From assembly GCA_007751255.1 (NCBI GenBank), contig CP036296.1:1984001-2048000 (forward strand): a stretch of DNA of 64,000 nucleotides, written 5' to 3'. The position numbers were made by a program, and so were the translations under genes. Each line of letters begins with the position of its first letter. Within the stretch, counting starts at the first letter, position 1. This stretch comes from Engelhardtia mirabilis. GTDB lineage: Bacteria > Planctomycetota > UBA1135 > GCA-002686595. Positions 45,072 through 53,780 of the stretch are shown here, in pieces. Under the pieces are notes generated by a model that saw only the letters and a program-made list of their open reading frames with translations, made no database searches and was not told where the DNA came from.

Positions 45072-46015
45072 CTGACCGAGATCACGAGCGCGACGCCGAT
45101 GCCATCCGAGCTTCCGTGGCCGGGGGCTACGGGGCTATCGCGCGGGGTGAAGCACTCGCCGCGTCCGCCGAGGCCGAGGCACCCGCGGCGAGCTCCGGTT
45201 GCTGCGGGCCCGCTGCATCGGCGACGTCCCCCGCGGCGGGGACCGAGGCCGCAGGCGGCGGCTGCTGCGGTCCGACCATGGCCGTAGACGAGTTGGCCCA
45301 GGCCCTGGGCTACGACCCCGCGGAGCTGGCGGCCCTCCCCGGCGGCGCGAACCTGGGCCTGTCCTGCGGCAACCCCGCGGCGATCGCAGCCCTGTCCGAG
45401 GGGGAAACCGTGCTCGACCTCGGCAGCGGCGCCGGCTTCGACGTGTTCCTGGCCGGTCCGAAGGTCGGCGCCGCGGGTCGCGCCATCGGCGTCGACATGA
45501 CCCCGGACATGCTGGCCCGCGCGCGCAGGAACGTCGCCAGCTACCGCGAGCGCACCGGACTCGACAACGTCGAGTTCCGACTGGGCGAGATCGAGCACCT
45601 GCCCGTGGCCGATGCCAGCGTCGACGCGGTGATCTCCAACTGCGTGCTCAACCTCGCGCCGGACAAGCGCCAGGTGTGGGCCGAGGTGGCGCGGGTGCTG
45701 AGGCCCGGCGGGCGGGCGGCGATCAGCGATCTGGGCCTCTGCGAGCCCCTGCCGCCCGGCACCGTCGATCACCTCGAGGCCCTGATCGGCTGCGTCGCCG
45801 GCGCGGAGTTGGTGGATGACACCTGCGCCCACGTGGCCGCGGTGGGGCTGGAGCTGGTGCGACTCGAGCGGCACCCCGCCTACGTGGACAGCCTGGTTGG
45901 CGCCAACGACCCGCTCTACCACAGGCTTCAGGCGTCCCTGCCGCCGGGCCGGCGCATCGCCGAATACGTGACCAGTTTCGTGGCGGAGGTCCGTCGGCCC
46001 CGCGGCGGCTGCTGA
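45068..46015 (+). CDS. arsM: Arsenite S-adenosylmethionine methyltransferase
   Basis: 315 residues from the ATG at 45068; the longer frame upstream is Pro/Arg-rich and not family-like. The SAM site is VLDLGSGAGFDVFLAG. VGVD-type acidic turn is at IGVDMTPDML, and LGEIEHLPVADASVDAVISNCVLNLAPDK is diagnostic for ArsM. Arsenic-binding cysteines are conserved at SCGNP (Cys100), SNCVLN (Cys192) and IGCVAGA (Cys242); the N-terminus adds two Cys-Cys pairs (Cys45/46 and Cys66/67). ArsM methylates As(III) to volatile or pentavalent methylarsenicals. No other ars gene is adjacent. Confidence 0.93.
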   Translation: MTDRDHERDADAIRASVAGGYGAIARGEALAASAEAEAPAASSGCCGPAASATSPAAGTEAAGGGCCGPTMAVDELAQALGYDPAELAALPGGANLGLSCGNPAAIAALSEGETVLDLGSGAGFDVFLAGPKVGAAGRAIGVDMTPDMLARARRNVASYRERTGLDNVEFRLGEIEHLPVADASVDAVISNCVLNLAPDKRQVWAEVARVLRPGGRAAISDLGLCEPLPPGTVDHLEALIGCVAGAELVDDTCAHVAAVGLELVRLERHPAYVDSLVGANDPLYHRLQASLPPGRRIAEYVTSFVAEVRRPRGGC

Positions 46016-46028
46016 GCCTGGACGGGAC

Positions 46029-47165
46029 TCAGAGACCCGTCTGGCCGAGCCGCGTCGGGTCCAGCTCGAGTTCGGCAGTCAACTCCGCTCGAAGCTGCGG
46101 ATAGAGGGCGAGCTGGCGCCAGGAGATCGGCGCACCGCGGTCGACTTCGATCTCGAGCTCGAGGGCGTCGATGAAGGCCTCGGGGGTCGTGGCCAACTGG
46201 GACTCGCCGCTGCGTAGGGCGCGATAGGCCCGTGCCAGGCGGGGCCACAGGTCGCGGTGGTCCACCAGCCACAGGGCGTCTTCCGGTCGCAGCGGTGGCC
46301 GCAGCGCCAGTCGGCGCCCCTCCGGCGTCGTCGCCCCCGCGGCCTCCATGATCCAATCGATGGGCACTCGCGCCAGGCCCTCGGCCTCGGCTCGCAGGCA
46401 CAGCCCGTGCAGGGCCCCGATCCCCCCGCGCCGCACGATCGTGTCGACCAGGGCCAGGCCGACGCCGTACAGGCGCAGCTTGGCGGCGCGCCCGGAAGGG
46501 TAGAGCTCGTCGCCCAGGGGGTAGGCCAGGATCTCTTCGACCGAGGCGTCGGAGGCCGAGGCGATGGCCAGGGTCAGGGCGCGGTCGGGCAGGGCCACCG
46601 GAGCGCCGGCGAGCACCGCGCCGAGCTCGATGTGTGCCATGCGATCGGGGGCCGCGGCGAGGAGCTTGGTCACGCGCTGGTAGCTGCGCGGCTCGATCTG
46701 GGTCGCGACCCATGTGGCCAGGCCCTCCTCGAGCGCCGTCGGCAGGCTCTGCCAGCTCGGCCCCAGCAGGGCATGGACCAGCTCGTGTGCGATCAGGTTG
46801 CGCCGCTCGGCGTCGGTGCCGGGGTCGGCCGGCAGGTGGACCCGCGGCGTGCGGCTGCCGCCCCAGGTCAGGGTGTAGGCGTCGGCCCAGCCGTCCTCCT
46901 GACCGTGCTCGCGCAGGGTCGGTCGCTCCTCGAGCCAGATGTTCACCGGCCCTTCGCGGGTGTCCGGCAGGAGCGCGATGATCTCGGTCCGGAACTCGAG
47001 GAACTCCGGCGCGAGGATCGCGGCGGCGCCCCGATCCGTGGCCCGGATCACGCCGAAGGGGGTCACCTCGGCGATCGGCGGCCCGCTCGCGCAGCCGGCC
47101 AGCGCCAGCAGGGCGACCTGGGCCGCGAGGGCCAGGGGGCGTCGGAATCGGGTGGGGAACGGCAT
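46029..47165 (-). CDS. Lipoprotein zinc metallopeptidase (HExxH)
   Basis: 378 residues from the ATG at 47165, which starts a lipoprotein signal ending LALAGC (Cys25). The catalytic motif is AHELVHALLG (His127, Glu128, His131), and a downstream ALEEGLATW supplies the third, Glu, ligand (about residue 147). This is the gluzincin MA-clan layout. The rest is helical. The open frame to 47564 adds an Arg/Gly-rich stretch made by the upstream repeat array and is rejected. Likely a periplasmic protease; target unknown. It converges on arsM with 13 bp between. Confidence 0.82.
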   Translation of the reverse strand: MPFPTRFRRPLALAAQVALLALAGCASGPPIAEVTPFGVIRATDRGAAAILAPEFLEFRTEIIALLPDTREGPVNIWLEERPTLREHGQEDGWADAYTLTWGGSRTPRVHLPADPGTDAERRNLIAHELVHALLGPSWQSLPTALEEGLATWVATQIEPRSYQRVTKLLAAAPDRMAHIELGAVLAGAPVALPDRALTLAIASASDASVEEILAYPLGDELYPSGRAAKLRLYGVGLALVDTIVRRGGIGALHGLCLRAEAEGLARVPIDWIMEAAGATTPEGRRLALRPPLRPEDALWLVDHRDLWPRLARAYRALRSGESQLATTPEAFIDALELEIEVDRGAPISWRQLALYPQLRAELTAELELDPTRLGQTGL

Positions 47166-47241
47166 GGCGGTTCGCTGGGGCGCGGGGCCCCAGGGGCCTC
47201 GGCTACCGCCCTCCGCAGGGCATCGACCAACGGCACCACCG

Positions 47242-47410
47242 ATCTCTAGGCTGGCTGACCGAGACCTCACAGGCCTCGCTCGACGGCCCTGCCCGATGGA
47301 GGTGCCGGACGGGTTCGCTGGACGGAATCGCTCCGCGGCTGGGCCCGGCGGCCCCGCTGACCGGCTCCGCTCGACGGCCCGCCTCGAGTGGATTCCTCTC
47401 AACGCGTGCC
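47242..47410. repeat. Degenerate 13-bp tandem repeat, 13 units
   Basis: Thirteen adjacent 13-nt units run from 47242 to 47410, best between 47268 and 47397. Examples are cgacggccctgcc (47281), ggacggaatcgct (47320), cggcggccccgct (47346), gaccggctccgct (47359) and cgacggcccgcct (47372). The consensus is near cgacggcnccgct, with GG at positions 5-6 and GCT/GCC at the end. The period is not a multiple of three, so it is non-coding. No unit is identical to its neighbour, so the array is old or under selection for a loose motif. Confidence 0.65.
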
Positions 47411-47569
47411 GCAGGCCGAACTTCGCCATCCACCTGGAACGATCAGGGCTTCCCCCGCCGCTGCGCTGGTCACGACGACCGGACCGTGGACTTCCTCCTC
47501 CCGATCCGACTACGGGTCCGCGGCGCGACAAGTTCCCCGCCCTGCGCGTCCACCGACGGCTCATGCTCC

Positions 47570-47587
47570 CGGGGAAACGCGTCCCCG
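47570..47587. terminator. Hairpin downstream of the S10 peptidase gene
   Basis: cgggga (47570-47575) and tccccg (47582-47587) form a 6-bp stem with a 6-nt loop, about 46 bp after the leftward stop at 47634. Weak candidate terminator. Confidence 0.3.
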
Positions 47588-47633
47588 AGCAGACGCCATT
47601 CCGCGCGGGTCGACGGCAGGGCCAACGGCGGGC

Positions 47634-49199
47634 TCAACGCCCGTAGAACTCGACCAAGTCCTGGCGCAGCGCCAGCAGCTCGGCTTCGCGCACGTACATC
47701 ATGTGTCCCGCCTCGAAGTAGCCCATGGAGATCCGGTCGCGGTCCTCGGGCTCGAGGAAGAGGTGATCGAACGTGTACTCCGTAGCGAAGTAGGGCGTGG
47801 CCAGGTCGAAGTAACCGTTGGCAACGTAGACCCGCAAGTTCGGGTTCGAGGTCATCGCCTTACGCAGGTCCTCGCCGACGTTGAGGTACTCGTTGGCGAC
47901 GTTGGAGTAGTTCCAGGGTTGCACCCGGCCGGTCAGGATCTCGTAGGGCAGGTCGCTGCGGTAGCCGAGCACGCGGCGCACGTAGGTGTTCAAGAGGGTC
48001 GAGTAGGGTCCCTCGATCGCAGCCATGCTGGGATCGAACTCGTAGCGCTCGCCGGCCGCGTCGCGGTCGCGGCCGGTGTAGCGGCTGTCGAGGCGCCCGA
48101 CCGTCGTGCGCTCGTCGCGCCGCAGCTCCTTGCAGAAGCGGCTGATGTTGATGCGGAGGTTGGTCTGCAACAGATACTCCGCATCGAGACCCGTGAAGCG
48201 CGCCAACTGTGCCGCGATCCGCGCGCGGCCCGCCGGGTCGAGTCGGTCGCCCGCCATCAGCGCGCTGGCGTACTCGCCGCGGGCGAAGGCCTCGACCTGA
48301 TCGAGGGTCGCGCGCAGGTCCGCTTGCAGCTCGGGCGCGAGCCGCCCGTGGAACCAGGCGGTGGCCGTGTAGGTCGGCAGGAACAGCACGAAGGGCAGGT
48401 CGTTGCCCACGTCGAAGCGCGCGGTCGCGAAGTTCAGGATGGCCGAGACCAACACCAGACCGCGGGGGTAGATCCCGAAGGTGCCCTGCAGGTGGTCAGC
48501 GAGGGCCGCGGCGCGGGTGGTGCCGTAGCTCTCACCGGCCAGGTAGATCGGGCTGGTCCATCGATCGTTGCGCGCCAGCCACAGGCGGATGAAAGCCCCG
48601 ACCGACTCCACGTCCTCCCGCTGCCCGTGGAACTCCCCGTCGTTCACCCCCTTGGCGGCGCGACTGAAGCCGGTGGTGACCGGATCGATGAACACGAGGT
48701 CGGTGAGGTCCAGGAGCGTGCCGGCGTTGGGTACCAGCTCGTAGGGCTGGGTGAGGTCGAAGCCCTCGGGCCCCAGGTCCACGCGCTCGGGGCCGAAGGC
48801 ACCCAGGTGCAGCCAGACCGACGAGGACCCGGGCCCGCCGTTGAAGCAGAAGGTCAGCGGGCGTGCGTCCGTGTCCTCGACGCCCTCTCGCAGGTAGGCC
48901 ACGTGGAAGAAGTGGGCGCGGGCCTTACCGTCCTCGGCGGCCAGGGTCGTGCGGCCGGTGACGCTGCGAAACTCGACCGCGGTGCCGTCGACCTCGATCG
49001 AGCCGAAGCGCTCGACCAGCTCGTTGTCTGGAGTCGGGGCGGAGTCGGACGGCGCAGCGGCGTCCGACGGCGCAGGGGACTCGTCCGCCCCCCAGGTCGG
49101 GGGCTCGGGAATCCCGTCGAAATTCTGGGCCGCGCGAACCGGCAGGACGAGGACGAGTGAGGTCAGGGCCGCGGCGGCGGTGCGCAGGATCGATTGCAT
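47634..49199 (-). CDS. Serine carboxypeptidase-like protein (S10)
   Basis: 521 residues from the ATG at 49199, giving a signal peptide (MQSILRTAAAALTSLVLVLPVRA). Substrate-recognition motif FNGGPGSSS (119-127) and nucleophile GESYG with Ser224 are canonical for S10. The remaining triad fits Asp in NGYFDLATP and His in AGHMMY near the C-terminus. It should remove C-terminal residues from peptides in the periplasm. A low-complexity Asp/Pro/Ser linker (residues about 38-58) separates the signal from the catalytic fold. It is divergent from the hydrolase-OsmC gene across 111 bp. Confidence 0.92.
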   Translation of the reverse strand: MQSILRTAAAALTSLVLVLPVRAAQNFDGIPEPPTWGADESPAPSDAAAPSDSAPTPDNELVERFGSIEVDGTAVEFRSVTGRTTLAAEDGKARAHFFHVAYLREGVEDTDARPLTFCFNGGPGSSSVWLHLGAFGPERVDLGPEGFDLTQPYELVPNAGTLLDLTDLVFIDPVTTGFSRAAKGVNDGEFHGQREDVESVGAFIRLWLARNDRWTSPIYLAGESYGTTRAAALADHLQGTFGIYPRGLVLVSAILNFATARFDVGNDLPFVLFLPTYTATAWFHGRLAPELQADLRATLDQVEAFARGEYASALMAGDRLDPAGRARIAAQLARFTGLDAEYLLQTNLRINISRFCKELRRDERTTVGRLDSRYTGRDRDAAGERYEFDPSMAAIEGPYSTLLNTYVRRVLGYRSDLPYEILTGRVQPWNYSNVANEYLNVGEDLRKAMTSNPNLRVYVANGYFDLATPYFATEYTFDHLFLEPEDRDRISMGYFEAGHMMYVREAELLALRQDLVEFYGR

Positions 49200-49310
49200 G
49201 GTTGCTGGTCGTAGCGGTCGCGTCAGGTGGGCTGGCATCGTAACCCCGTCCGACGGTCGCGCCCGCAGGGCCGGTCCGCTTCGCGCACCCCCGACCGAGC
49301 CCGCAATCCC

Positions 49311-50549
49311 ATGGCCACGACCCAGCGCACCGATCGACTGACTTTCCCCAACGGCCGCGGCGAGGAGCTCGCGGGTCGACTCGAATGGCCGGATGGCGAG
49401 CCCCGCGCCTTCGCCCTCTTCGCCCACTGCTTCACCTGCTCCAAGAACGTCACCGCCGCGACCGGGATCGCCCGTGGCCTGGCGGCGCGGGGCATCGCCG
49501 TGCTGCGCTTCGACTTCACCGGACTGGGCAACTCGGACGGTGACTTCGCCAACACGACGTTTGCCTCGAACGTCCAGGACCTGGTCGCGGCGGCGCGTTT
49601 CGTCGAGACCGAATACAGCGCGCCGCAGCTCTTGGTGGGGCACTCCCTGGGCGGGGCGGCGGTGCTGCTCGCGGCCCACGAGCTGCCCTCGGTGCGGGCG
49701 GTGGCCACGATCGGCGCACCCAGCGAGCCGAACCACGTGAAGAACCTGATCGAGCCGGTCATCCTCGAGCTGCGCAAGCACGGCGAGGCCCAGGTCGAGC
49801 TGGCCGGGCGGACCTTCCGCATCAAGGAGGAGTTCGTCGACGACCTGGACCGTCACGGGCTGCGTGGCGGCCTGGGGGACCTGCGCGCGGCCCTGATGGT
49901 GATGCACTCACCGATCGACGAGGTCGTGGGCATCGAGCACGCGCGCGAGCTGTTCGACGCGGCACGGCACCCCAAGAGCTTCGTCTCGCTCGACTCGGCC
50001 GACCATTTGTTGACCCGCCGGCGCGACTCGCGCTTCGTCGCCGACGTGCTGGCGGCCTGGGCCAGTCGCTACCTCGACGAACCCGACGGGGCGTCGTCCG
50101 AGGACGCTGAGTTGCCCCACGGCACCGTCGAAGTGACCGAGGCCGTCGGCCTGCGCCAACGAGTTCGTATCGGCCGGCACGAGCTGGTCGCCGACGAGCC
50201 CGCGTCCTCGGGAGGGACCGACGCCGGACCCGACCCCTACGGCTTCCTCCTTGCATCCCTGGGGGCCTGCACCTCGATGACCCTGCGGATGTACGCGCGG
50301 CACAAGGGCCTGCCCCTGGAGGGCATCAGCGTGCGCCTGGAACACGACCGCGTCCACGCCCGCGATTGCGAGGACTGCACCTCGACCGACGGTCAGGTCG
50401 ACCGCATCCGCCGCGAGCTGACCCTCGACGGCCCGCTCGACGCGGCCCAACGCCAACGCTTGGTGGAGATCGCCGACCGCTGTCCGGTGCACCGCACCCT
50501 GAGTGCGAACGAGGTCCGGGTGACGACCATTCTGGCGAGCGTCGATTGA
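49311..50549 (+). CDS. Bifunctional alpha/beta hydrolase-OsmC fusion
   Basis: 412 residues from the ATG at 49311. Residues 1-255 are an alpha/beta hydrolase with GHSLGGA (Ser112), Asp203 in HSPIDEVV and His232 in SADHLL. Residues about 270-412 are an OsmC domain with the two redox cysteines in SLGACTSMTL (Cys320) and DRCPVHRTL (Cys391). OsmC proteins reduce organic hydroperoxides. The fusion is a known architecture; how the two activities cooperate is not established. No signal peptide, so it acts in the cytoplasm. Confidence 0.92.
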   Translation: MATTQRTDRLTFPNGRGEELAGRLEWPDGEPRAFALFAHCFTCSKNVTAATGIARGLAARGIAVLRFDFTGLGNSDGDFANTTFASNVQDLVAAARFVETEYSAPQLLVGHSLGGAAVLLAAHELPSVRAVATIGAPSEPNHVKNLIEPVILELRKHGEAQVELAGRTFRIKEEFVDDLDRHGLRGGLGDLRAALMVMHSPIDEVVGIEHARELFDAARHPKSFVSLDSADHLLTRRRDSRFVADVLAAWASRYLDEPDGASSEDAELPHGTVEVTEAVGLRQRVRIGRHELVADEPASSGGTDAGPDPYGFLLASLGACTSMTLRMYARHKGLPLEGISVRLEHDRVHARDCEDCTSTDGQVDRIRRELTLDGPLDAAQRQRLVEIADRCPVHRTLSANEVRVTTILASVD

Positions 50550-51105
50550 GCTCGGGACCGCCGAGGCCTGGCGCGAGCTGTGTCGATCCGGCGTGACCAT
50601 CGCCGGGACCGGGTGCGCCGGGCCGAATCTCGGTGCGCACGGATTCGCGGACTCCAGGGCCCATCGGCCCGACGGGTGGGGTCGGCACCGCGCCCACGGC
50701 CATCGCCCTGACGACTTCGAGTGCCCGCCAATTGGCCTCTCCTTTCCCCGGAGCGACCGAGCATCCGGCGACCGTCCCGCGGCCGAAACTGGTCGCCATC
50801 ACCGCCTGTTGTGGGGGGCCTGTCCGCTGGCACCTGCGCGCGGACAGACCCCGCGAGGTTCCGCCTTCCCGGATTGGTCTCCGGGCCTACCATCGGGCCT
50901 CGGTTCTCGACGTCGGTGCCCCGAGCTTCTGTTCGGCGAGCAACCGGCCTCGAGACGCTCTACGGACAATCAGCGTCCGGTGGCCCCGCGACCGGCGCCC
51001 GCGTGAGCGAGCACCCGCCCGGGGCTCGACAGGGGGCGATGCCAGATGGCGTCGTCCCCTGTCGGCATTCGGCGGGTGCGTGCCCGCCTCGGATCGGCGG
51101 CGCGA
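50550..51105. other. 556-bp gap between convergent genes
   Basis: No gene with coding character is visible; the overlapping frames on both strands are short or contradictory. Composition is like the rest of the window. A long hairpin at 51027-51064 is the only structure I see. Confidence 0.5.
51027..51064. terminator. 38-nt near-perfect hairpin downstream of the FAD oxidoreductase
   Basis: Positions 51027-51044 pair with 51047-51064. All 18 positions are Watson-Crick or G-T wobble (two wobbles), although the central pairs must open to form a loop. It lies 41 bp after the leftward stop at 51106. It is a probable transcription end for the flavinylation cluster, although no U-tract follows. Confidence 0.5.
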
Positions 51106-52509
51106 TCAGATCATCTGTGCGCGCAGCTCGCGCGCCAGCTCGATGAAGACCTCCGACAGGGTCGGGTGGTACCAGGGCATGGCGATCAGGTCGTCGACGG
51201 TGCCGCCGAGGTGCATGGCCGTGGAGACCACGTGCACCAGGTCGTCGGCGCGCGGGCCGAGCATCTGGCAGCCGACGATCCGGCCGCTGCCTCGATCGGC
51301 CATGAGCTTGACGAAACCCTCGTCCGGGTAGACGCCCATCACGATCCCGCGACCCTGGTTGGCCAGATTCTTCTGGGCGCTGATCACCGTGTGGCCGCGC
51401 GCTGCGGCCTCGCGGGCGGTGAAGCCGGCCTGGGCGTAGGGCGGGTGGGTGAAGATCGCCCGCACGGGGGTCGCCTCCTCCCAGGGCACCAGCTCCTCGC
51501 CCTTCGAGTGGCAACGCAGGTTGCGGGCCACGTGGCGACCCTCCGCGTTGCCGGTGTGCAGGATCAGATCCCGTCCCGTCGCGTCGCCTGCGGCGAAGAC
51601 GCGCGGGTTGGTGGTTCGCAGGGCCTCGTCGAGTCGCAGCACTCCGTGACGGTCGAGTTCGATCTGGGCCGCCTCGAGGTCGAGGCCGCGGTAGTCGGGC
51701 ACCCGACCTGCGGCGAGCAGGAGCTGCTCCGCCTTGAAGATCCGCTCGCCGCCGTCGGGGGCGATGGCGATCACTTCGACGCCGTCCGCGGTGCGGCGGG
51801 TCTGCTCGAGGCCCATCCCCAACTCGACCCGCACGCCGGCGCGCTCGACCACCCGTCGATACTGCTCGGAGAGGTCCGGCTCCTCGCCGCGCTCGATCAG
51901 CGGCGAGCGGGAGACCAGGGTCACCTCGGTGCCCAGGGCCGCGAAGAAGGTCGCGAACTCGAGGCCGATGGCGCCGGCGCCGAGCACCAACAGGGAGGCC
52001 GGCGCCGATTCGAGCTCCATCAGGCTGTCACTGTCGAGGTAGCCGACCTGGTCGAGCCCGCGGATCGGCGGCACGGCCGTGCGCGAGCCGGTCGAGATCA
52101 GGAAGGCACCGGCGGTCAGCTCGCGCCCTCCGACCTCGATCGCATCGGGGCCAACGAAGCGTCCGCGCCCGTCGATGATCTCGTAGCCGCCGGCCTGCAT
52201 GCCGGCGATCTTGGCCCGCTGGAAGCGCGCGACCTGCTCGCGCTTGCGCTCCATGATCGCCCCGAAGTCGATCTCCGCCGGGGGGAAGCGCAGGCCGAAG
52301 CGGTCTGCGTGGCGCGCCTCCAGGAGCGGCTCGACCGCGTGCAGCATCGACTTGGTCGGCATGCAGCCGCGCAGGATGCAGAGCCCCCCGAGCTCGCCGT
52401 CGTTGACCAGGGCCACCCGCTCGTGGCCGCACTTGATGGCTTCGGCGGCACAGGCGGAGCCGGCGCTGCCGCCGCCGATCACGATCAGGTCGTAGTTGGA
52501 GTCGCTCAT
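51106..52509 (-). CDS. MerA/Lpd-like FAD disulfide oxidoreductase
   Basis: 467 residues. FAD-binding IVIGGGSAGSACAAEA, redox-active disulfide GGLCILRGCMPTKS (Cys44, Cys49), NAD(P)-binding LVLGAGAIGLEFATFFAALG, second FAD site VFAAGDATG and the catalytic HPTLSE dyad near the C-terminus are all intact. It lacks the N-terminal metal-binding domain and the C-terminal Cys pair of mercuric reductase, so mercury reduction is unlikely. It is the last gene of the ApbE/FMN cluster, 42 bp after the four-helix membrane protein, and could supply electrons from NAD(P)H. That link is inferred from position. Confidence 0.9.
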   Translation of the reverse strand: MSDSNYDLIVIGGGSAGSACAAEAIKCGHERVALVNDGELGGLCILRGCMPTKSMLHAVEPLLEARHADRFGLRFPPAEIDFGAIMERKREQVARFQRAKIAGMQAGGYEIIDGRGRFVGPDAIEVGGRELTAGAFLISTGSRTAVPPIRGLDQVGYLDSDSLMELESAPASLLVLGAGAIGLEFATFFAALGTEVTLVSRSPLIERGEEPDLSEQYRRVVERAGVRVELGMGLEQTRRTADGVEVIAIAPDGGERIFKAEQLLLAAGRVPDYRGLDLEAAQIELDRHGVLRLDEALRTTNPRVFAAGDATGRDLILHTGNAEGRHVARNLRCHSKGEELVPWEEATPVRAIFTHPPYAQAGFTAREAAARGHTVISAQKNLANQGRGIVMGVYPDEGFVKLMADRGSGRIVGCQMLGPRADDLVHVVSTAMHLGGTVDDLIAMPWYHPTLSEVFIELARELRAQMI

Positions 52510-52551
52510 GGTCGCGGGGCCGGGTCGGGGCCGCGCAGCATAGCGACGGGG

Positions 52552-53001
52552 TCAGGCCGCGTCGCTCGCCGCTCGGCCGGCATGCGCGCCGCGCGGAGCG
52601 AGCTGATGGATCAGGTAGGCCGGCAGCCAAAGAGCGGAGGCGACCAGGTGGGTCCAGATCCAGATCGAGCGCCAGCGCTCTTCGACCGTCACCTGCAACA
52701 GGTAGCCGCTGGCGATCATCGGGAAGACCGCGGCGGCCAGGGTCACGCCCGTCGCGCGGCGGTGGGGGTAGCCCGAGCGCAGCCGACCCCAGACATGACG
52801 GACCCACAGGAGACCCGCCGCCAGCACCAGGATCGGCGCCGAGAGCACGTGCAGGTGCAAGAGGTGCGGCTGCCAGGGGTGGTTGACGATCGCGAACTCG
52901 TCCACCGGCTCGGCGAAGTACAGCATCCAGGCGTAGACCAGGCCACTGGCGCCGACCACGACCGTACCGAGGTGGGTCGTCCAGGCTTCGCCGCGCGTCA
53001 C
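52552..53001 (-). CDS. Four-helix membrane protein, probable haem b electron carrier
   Basis: 149 residues. The GTG at 53001 overlaps the upstream TGA (GTGA). Four helices are seen near residues 11-30, 48-68, 84-104 and 113-133. Histidines fall in or beside helices: His10, His49/His51, His69, His118 and His132. This spacing suggests b-type haem ligation and resembles small DUF4405/cytochrome b-like proteins found with FMN-binding proteins. No family motif is certain. It most likely carries electrons across the inner membrane to the FMN-binding protein encoded just upstream. Confidence 0.72.
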   Translation of the reverse strand: MTRGEAWTTHLGTVVVGASGLVYAWMLYFAEPVDEFAIVNHPWQPHLLHLHVLSAPILVLAAGLLWVRHVWGRLRSGYPHRRATGVTLAAAVFPMIASGYLLQVTVEERWRSIWIWTHLVASALWLPAYLIHQLAPRGAHAGRAASDAA

Positions 53002-53711
53002 GGATGCGACCCGTCGACTGGAGCGGGCGGCACGGGTTTGGGCTCCGGCTCGGGCACGGGTTCGGGCACGGGTTCGGGCACAGGCTCCGGCTGCGGCGCG
53101 GGGAACAGGATCGTGTGCAGGGCCAGCGAGCGGCGCGCCGCGTCGACCGTGGCGCGGGCCGAGAGGGTCGCGCCGGCGATGGGCTTGATGCCGCGGCCCA
53201 GCTGCAGTTCCTCGTCGAGGCCGCGCCCATTGAACTGGGCCATCCAGCGCGCCGGCGGCAGGTACTCGCGCGGCTCGCCGAAGGCCAGGACCTCTGACCG
53301 GCGCAGCTCGACCGCGGGCGTGACCACGAACATCAGGGTCTCGCGTTGGGTCCGAACCCGGTGGCTGTCGAACCAGGCCACGCCGAGCAGCTCGCCCTCG
53401 GCCGTGGCTACGTAGGGCCGCGCGATCCCGCTGGGCAGCTCGTCGCCGAGCAAGGCCTCGACCGCGGCGCGCTGCTCCTCGGTCAGGTAGACCGTGCGCT
53501 TGTCGATCTCGGCCTCCTCGCCGAAGGCCAGGGCCAGGGCCTCTTCGACCGAGAGGAAGACCTGCCCCCGCAGGGCGGCCTCGGAGCCCGCGCGCAGCTC
53601 CGGCGCGGGAGCGGTCGGGCTCGGCGTTGAGGGGGAATCCCCGTCGATCCCCGTGGCCGCGGAGGCCCCGAGGACGATCAGGTTCGCGAGGCGAAGCAGC
53701 GTGGGGCGCAT
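52998..53711 (-). CDS. FMN-binding domain protein with Pro-Glu tail (flavinylation target)
   Basis: 237 residues with an N-terminal export signal (MRPTLLRLANLIVLGASAATG). The FMN-binding domain ends with IAGATLSARATVDAARRSL; the GAT-type motif (Thr182) is the site where ApbE attaches FMN in NqrC/RnfG-type proteins. Here the usual first Ser/Thr of the motif is Ala. Residues about 205-232 are a Pro-Glu/Pro-Lys repeat (PEPVPEPVPEPVPEPEPKPV), like the periplasm-spanning linker of TonB. An ApbE gene lies two genes upstream. It probably carries electrons from the membrane cytochrome outward. Confidence 0.85.
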   Translation of the reverse strand: MRPTLLRLANLIVLGASAATGIDGDSPSTPSPTAPAPELRAGSEAALRGQVFLSVEEALALAFGEEAEIDKRTVYLTEEQRAAVEALLGDELPSGIARPYVATAEGELLGVAWFDSHRVRTQRETLMFVVTPAVELRRSEVLAFGEPREYLPPARWMAQFNGRGLDEELQLGRGIKPIAGATLSARATVDAARRSLALHTILFPAPQPEPVPEPVPEPVPEPEPKPVPPAPVDGSHP

Positions 53712-53780
53712 GGTCGTGGTGCAAATGGCGCGTCGCGCGGCCCGGTGGCCGACGCGACGCGGGGCGAGCAGCCTCAGAGG

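Larger units (their letters stand above)
47166..47633. other. 468-bp intergenic region containing a 13-bp tandem array
   Basis: It lies between two leftward genes. Apart from the repeat array at 47242-47410 and a hairpin at 47570-47587, I see no gene or RNA. The frames reading across it are extensions of neighbouring genes. Confidence 0.5.

Noticed and set aside
47388..49160. 590-codon open frame on the + strand
   Set aside because: It is antisense to the S10 carboxypeptidase, which has intact GGPGSS and GESYG motifs.
50550..51105. Short tandem periodicity like that at 47.2-47.4 kb
   Set aside because: Spacing of the CGAC/GACC-like words varies between 11 and 14 nt with no stable register, so a repeat cannot be claimed.
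51106..52509. Mercuric reductase (merA)
   Set aside because: The catalytic disulfide is present, but the C-terminal Cys pair and N-terminal metal-binding domain of MerA are missing and no mer genes are adjacent.
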